Part shown: one piece after another, positions 59,201 to 64,000 of the stretch | Layout: every line of letters starts with the position of its first letter | Position numbering within the stretch: position 1 is the first letter of the stretch | Notes under the pieces: generated by a model | The model's input: the letters and a program-made list of their open reading frames with translations, nothing else | The model's database searches: none | What the model was told of the DNA's origin: nothing | NCBI GenBank assembly: GCA_951799445.1 | Contig: OX637295.1 | Span: 8,990,001-9,054,000 of the forward strand | Source: Pseudisothecium myosuroides | Lineage: Eukaryota; Streptophyta; Bryopsida; Hypnales; Lembophyllaceae | Length of the DNA stretch: 64,000 nucleotides | Reading direction: 5' to 3' | Program-made: the position numbers and the translations under genes

Positions 59201-60057
59201 TGAGTTTGTGGACCAAATATTTGCATTGCTCTTCGTTGAACTTAGGTGGAGAAGATATCCTATCCACTTGCTCCAGACATTGTGAGGCGAGCTTCAAGTA
59301 AAACTCCGGGGACTCAGCTGGAGGAGAAGCACAATCTTTAGGCACATGCATTTCAGAGGAACCTGCAAACAATAATCGGGTAAGATAGAGTCGCAAAGAC
59401 AGACTCATAGAGCAAAATATAAATTGGAAACATCACAAAATGATCCCACAATGGACACTCTGGGAACAAGCACAAAAATAGGAAAAGTTCTCATAACCCA
59501 ATCGTGCAAAACGCCAAATTGAAACCGGTTATTGCAACGCGCTCCGACATGTTCCTCAACAAGATGGCGGATTGAATCCATGACTCTCCGGAACAACTTT
59601 GGGAGTAGTCCTCCACTTCCAATAATCGAATTAGTACTACTAATAGCTAGTCTAAGTTTGTCGACCAGATATTTACATTGCTCTTCGTTCATCTTGCCTG
59701 GAGAAGATATCCTATCCGCTTGCTCCAGACATTGTGAGGTGAGCATCAAGTTAAGCCACGGGGTCTCGGCTGGAGGAGAATCACAATCAGAACCACCCGA
59801 AAATTCTAAATCATCCTTTTCAGAGTGACCTGCAAACATTGATCAGGTAAGATAGAGTCGCAAAGACAAACTCATACAGCAAAATATAAATTGGAAACAT
59901 CACAAAATGATCCACACTGGAGGACCCCAGAACAAGCACAAAAGACAGGAAAGGTTCTCATAACGCTAAACAATGTTGAAACTTTGGACAGCATGGCAGG
60001 AAGATTACGCAATCCAAAGGTTTTCCTCCAGAACAGACACCAGCAACCTCGGCCCAT
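56184..60057 (-). CDS. K5: TKL-type protein kinase with ARM repeats, intact
   Basis: Exons 60057-60009, 59362-57821, 57626-57336 and 56884-56184, all GT-AG and in phase, give 860 residues. Exon 1 reads MGRGCWCLFWRKTFGL. The exon 2 acceptor is TTTGCAG. Domain order equals K1: helical N-domain, then kinase with LGKGTSASV, VAKK, HRD, DFG, GTTRWMAPE and TRPKF, then ARM repeats (SGAIPALVQLL, GVVPPLMSL, GRIAIGEVGP) close to plant U-box ARM proteins. It is longer than K1 because the C-terminus runs into the minisatellite. A truncated duplicate of exon 2 lies in intron 1. Probably a working kinase gene; partner and substrate unknown. Confidence 0.85.
57700..57746 (-). repeat. Truncated copy of ARM-exon start within K5 intron
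   Basis: CTTGTAG followed by an exon start coding DWVPKKSALSREG, parallel to DWVGYKSPLSGED at 57626, and soon lost in intron text. The same arrangement is seen in K2. Confidence 0.55.
59405..59829 (-). pseudogene. Truncated duplicate of kinase exon 2 inside K5 intron 1
   Basis: Starts at a TTTGCAG acceptor and reads HSEKDDLEFSGGSDCDSPPA, then ADRISSPGKMNEEQCKYLVD and ISSTNSII. It then jumps, by an internal deletion, to text matching the CGESWIQSA region in other phases, and passes into intron-like DNA. No usable donor is seen. The flanking intron text (aaaatgatcc, aacaagcacaaaa) occurs twice, so one tandem duplication made intron plus exon. Confidence 0.7.
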
Positions 60058-62625
60058 AATTCACGCAATTGCTTGATTGAACCCACACTCGAAGGGCACT
60101 AGCACCTGAAAAGTGTTCAGTAATTCTATTCATGGCAAAAATAATATTAGATTAAAGATAATGAGAAAATTTGATGCTGAACCAACAAAATGCAGGATGC
60201 AAGTGCACTCGATCTCTGACCGCAAACACTGCGCTTCTAAACTTTCCATTTCATTCTAAAGCCTACCACCGACAAATTACAGGACTTCTACTCTACAGAA
60301 TCCTTTCATTACTTCAATAGATGAGGAACTGGTCTGGAAGAAGAACTACCATGCAATCACACTGCCGAAATCAACCCACACGTCGTGCTCCAAAAGGATA
60401 CGATTATTCGTAAATTAGACATTGCAAAAGACATGAATGGCCGGAAACTTACCCGCATCTGCTTCAAGAACTACCAGTGGTATTGTTTGTAGCAGTAGTG
60501 TACAATCGTTTTCATTTTCCTCAAGATTCAGCTGATCAAGAGACCAGGGACCCAATTTCACTGCAATACTCCTGCTCCCGGTCTAAGTAAGATGCACCGG
60601 CTATGCTGGGATGCGATCCGAGATTGCAGATAATGATTCGAGGCCACCTTTCATCATCACGGGTCACGCAGCATCTTCACTTCCGCCACTACGGACAGAC
60701 CAAACCATATTTGCGTGACCTCATTACTCGGACAGAGAGTACCTGTTGCTGGCCTTACAATCAAGTCCGGTTACCCTTGCAATCACTAACAGTCAGAGAC
60801 CTTCCATACCAAAGCTGCCCTTCCACATTCTTGTACGCCTTGATAGATTTTCGTCAATTCGTCTCCCAAGTCTGTAGAGAAACACCACAATTGTCCATAA
60901 AAGAACCCTCGACCTACACTTGGAGGTGGTGACATCTCACTCAAATTGTATCGACCGGGAAACAAAAAACCGAAAATAGGTTGAATAACCGAATCGTGAG
61001 CACTCGACAATGCAAACAGCCAAGAGCCACGACAGAGAAACGTAAATTCCCTGGAGACACTCTTCCGTCTGAAGTTTTAGCCTTAAAATCACGTCACAAA
61101 ACATGGTTACTGAAAAACGGAATATTCTCCAGTCTCTACTTCACCATCGACTTGAAGGTTTTTCATCCTTCGAAAGTGTACTTACAGCTTAACGATGAAG
61201 TCGAAAGAAAACGAATTGGTAAAAACGCAACGTATGACAATCAAAGATGCATGCAACTCAAGAAATTGCAATCACGGGAATTTTCTATTTTCCAGGTATG
61301 CTTACCATTTAAGTGAGAAGTCCGGCATCGCGAGCTGATCTGCATCAAACTAAAGCCACCATCCCATTCGAGCATTTAACATCCTGGAATTCATTTGGAA
61401 AACATTATTCAAACACCTCCGACTAAACCGACACAACCGATCAAACTGTCGGTAGATGACCCCTAAACAAGGCGAATACCTTCAGGGTCGTGACCTACAA
61501 ACTATTAGCATCAACCGCAAAACACAAAGCGAAAGTTCATCAGGTTTCTTATATATATGATCGAGATCTGAGTACTCCACAACGCAAAGGGCCAGGAGCT
61601 GCAGCAAAGGCCGGGACTTACAGTGAGAAGCCCCTTATCGTGCGCAATCCACACCAAAGCCACCTCCCCAGTCGAGAATTTGACATCCTTCATCGAAATG
61701 CATTAATCAGTCTCATCTCCAAGTCTGCCGAGAAAATAGGACAATTTGTCGGTAAACAACCCCCATCACCTACGCCCTGAGGTGCTGACCTCTCACAAAT
61801 TCGCACCCCAGACACCTACTCGAGTCAGTCACGCATTCACCATCCTTGTATACTTAGGAAGACATCAATCAACCTCCTCTCTAAAGCTGGAGATCGAGGC
61901 AACATCACAAAATTGTCGGTAAAACCACCCTCGACCTCCACCTTGACGCGGAAACCTCACACTATTCGCGTCAAGTGTGAAACACAAAACGAAGCATGAC
62001 TAATTGAAAGTACTCCACAACACGCTGTGCCAAGAACAGAGATAGAGAATAGGAAATACCCTGGACACACGGTTCGGTCTCCAAGTGCGCCGAGCACTGC
62101 TAATTTCGCATCGAAGTGGGACTGATGAAGAAGGTTCCGCAATTTGCCGAGACAGGGCTACAGTATTGTGTGGGGACAGAAAGGCTGCCCATGAATTCCG
62201 CATTAGAATATTCCCGCTATGGCCAATGGCTGTGTCAATAAATTTGAACAGAAGCAGTGGTCCCATGCACGGTACAAGTAGATCACGCCAAAACCAATTT
62301 CAACACTGCAGTTCTAACATTCCTTGTAAAATGAAATTGATGAGCATTTGCTCAATGCCATGTTGTGATATTTGAGATCAATTGGAACAATTGGAATGGC
62401 AGCACAAACATGTACTGTACCTGGATGTGTACAGGATGCGCATTTTCGAACGTTTTTTTCGGGTATCCATCTGTGCAGTCACTTTTGTACACATCCCGCC
62501 TGCCATGAGTCTTCGGCTCAGCACGAAATTCTAAGCACCTCTGGCTATCAATGGCGATACTCTTCCAGTAGCACTACGGAGAGAGAGCTAACCCTAATAA
62601 CCTGGGGAAGTATATGAGCTCCTCA
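60058..62625 (-). other. K5 5' region with conserved exon-like blocks
   Basis: Blocks as in K3: SLDQLNLEENENDCTLLLQT (about 60457-60580), LGRRIDENLSR-like (about 60835-60880), the ADQL-type block (about 61303-61370), and 61620-61693 reading DVKFSTGEVALVWIAHDKGL before a GTAAG donor. 62220-62570 equals 48328-48677. Likely upstream exons or promoter of K5; function unknown. Confidence 0.45.
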
Positions 62626-62818
62626 ATCAAGCAATTGCACCGAAGCGAGCTCTTGGCAATTGTTCGAAACGGGTGTTCAAAGGTACACTGATTTGCCCTA
62701 TTAGTGAGTATTAGTGAGTATTAGTGAGTATTAGTGAATATTACTGAGTGCGGAATTAGGAAATTGGTGTCACCACAAAATCTTTTGGGGGAATTGGTAT
62801 CAAATATTAATTGTTTAA

Positions 62819-63040
62819 CCCTTGAACGACGCGGAGGACGTTTGGCGTCCGATGAATGACGGAACATCTTTGCATGTGGACAGAAGTGCAACTATTCATC
62901 CTCGGAATTTTGTTGTGAAAAGGGAAGGTCTTCTACAGTAGGTCAATTTCCAATGAGTGCTTTTCCATTTTGTTAAGGCAATGATTCACACGGTAATGGA
63001 AAGGGAGGATTTCGAGGGGCACCCCTTCATCTTTTAAGGG
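62819..63040 (+). mobile_element. S-family TTAA element, complete
   Basis: A 222 bp reference copy between TTAA at 62815-62818 and 63041-63044. Left end CCCTTGAACGACGCGG, right end TTTTAAGGG. Non-coding. Occupies the TTAA that carries a B element in the paralogous segment. Confidence 0.85.
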
Positions 63041-63044
63041 TTAA

Positions 63045-63252
63045 GAAGGACTAAGGGGTCACATTGGAAATCATCCCTTTTCATTATTGTGTGAATTATT
63101 GGCTTAAGAAATAGCAAAAGTATTCATTGGAAGTCAAACTATTATAGATGACTTCCTCTTTTCACAACAAAATTTTGAGGATGAATAGTTGCACTTCTAT
63201 CCTATTCTTTGTCATTCATTGGATGCAAAATGTCTGCCTCAATGTTTAAGGG
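63045..63252 (-). mobile_element. S-family TTAA element, inverted, adjacent
   Basis: Inverted S copy between TTAA at 63041-63044 and 63253-63256, sharing the middle TTAA with the previous copy. Ends in atgtttaaggg. Paralogous to 49911-50121. Confidence 0.75.
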
Positions 63253-63256
63253 TTAA

Positions 63257-63858
63257 TTTGCACTAATTTCAAACAGTATGATTTTAGAAAATTCATGTCA
63301 CCACAAAAAAATAAATTGAAACTGGTATTACACATGAACTATTCAACTTGCACTAGTTTTAAATAGTATGATTTTGATAAAATAGTATTACACGTACTTT
63401 TAGAAAAACTCAATGTAATGTGGTCAGAGGTCTATAAAGTAACCATATATTAATTGATCACTTTTTTGGAGAAGCTGAACTCTTAGAATATTGTTCTAAT
63501 AAAATTTCCTTAAAAGGTACTCCTTCCATTTGAAACTATAAAGGCGTGGTACTCCCATAGTTTTCCACAAGGAACCACGGATTAATAGCCCATGGCAAGA
63601 AAGCTTGTGAGGCCTATATATCCTATAAATCCTTCTTAGTATATACTCTCTTTTACTTTTTAGAGATAAAATTACATGATTTTGATGTAGTTACATTGCT
63701 AAAAAATAAACCAAACTCCCTCTCAATATTCTTGGATGTACTTCATCTATTTCATATAGCTCTAGCAATATGTAAGATTCTGAAAGTTGTTCATTAGAGA
63801 CAAATCAATCAACAATATTGTCCTTCCAAGATTATTTCACATCACATAGATGGATTAA
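63257..63858. other. AT-rich spacer duplicated from 50126-50750
   Basis: Collinear with 50126-50750 with scattered differences. No gene seen. Confidence 0.55.
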
Positions 63859-64000
63859 CCCCTAAATGCCCAAGGCCTGTTTTGAGCTTCCTGAAATTTG
63901 CTCTAAATTGAACAAAAAGCCAACATTTTGATAAATTGTATCAATTTTTTTAAATTGTAACCATACAAATTCAAACTAGACATGTTAACCCCTAAACGAT
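63859..64000 (+). mobile_element. B-family TTAA element, cut by window end, with another nested
   Basis: TTAA at 63855-63858, then CCCCTAAATGCCCAAGG, closely matching 33892-34022. At 63985-63988 a second TTAA followed by CCCCTAAACGAT begins a further element where the 33.9 kb copy continues uninterrupted. Confidence 0.7.

Noticed and set aside
1..64000. tRNA, rRNA, CRISPR or bacterial operon
   Set aside because: No cloverleaf, rRNA or spacer array was recognised by eye; introns and transposons indicate plant nuclear DNA. A tRNAscan run could still find a tRNA I missed.

Overview
The window looks like nuclear DNA of a land plant, most likely a non-seed lineage such as a bryophyte. The reasons are GT-AG split genes with short introns, an AT-rich background crowded with small transposons, TKL-type kinases joined to U-box-class ARM repeats, short CCCTAAA telomere-like motifs inside introns, and a degraded Ty3/gypsy element carrying a cytosine methyltransferase. 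The species cannot be named from the sequence alone.

Layout. 1-3.6 kb: AT-rich spacer with nested TTAA-bounded elements and a small inverted-repeat element. 4.2-9.3 kb: first unit of a minus-strand kinase-ARM family (K1, intact reading frame). 9.3-9.9 kb: plus-strand fragment of another kinase, split by a TTAA element. 9.9-16.1 kb: repeat-rich spacer with several TTAA elements. 16.4-21.2 kb: GC-richer block with a TATA box, short tandem arrays and one probable first exon, perhaps a retroelement LTR and leader. 23.8-24.1 kb: broken apyrase exon. 24.5-33.6 kb: degraded Ty3/gypsy element ordered gag, protease, DNA methyltransferase, reverse transcriptase, RNase H, integrase, PHD finger. 34.7-62.6 kb: three more kinase-ARM units, K2 (broken), K3 (broken) and K5 (intact); a decayed partial unit lies near 52 kb. 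62.8-64 kb: more TTAA elements.

The four kinase units repeat head to tail at about 7 kb. Each has, on the minus strand, conserved 5' exon-like blocks, a 49-64 nt first coding exon, a roughly 1.5 kb exon with an N-terminal helical domain plus a kinase, a 291 nt (288 in K2) ARM exon, a last ARM exon, a minisatellite (only traces in K1) and a conserved 3' flank. K2 and K3 carry nonsense changes at canonical kinase arginines. K3 and K5 share a 413 bp tract with no difference that I can see, which suggests gene conversion.

The most striking single object is the methyltransferase and PHD-bearing retroelement. The best-supported new observation on transposons is a set of transposase-less families that begin with CCC and are bounded by TTAA, the hallmark of piggyBac-type insertion. 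This is supported by paralogous-site comparison and by an interrupted kinase fragment. No tRNA, rRNA or CRISPR was recognised.
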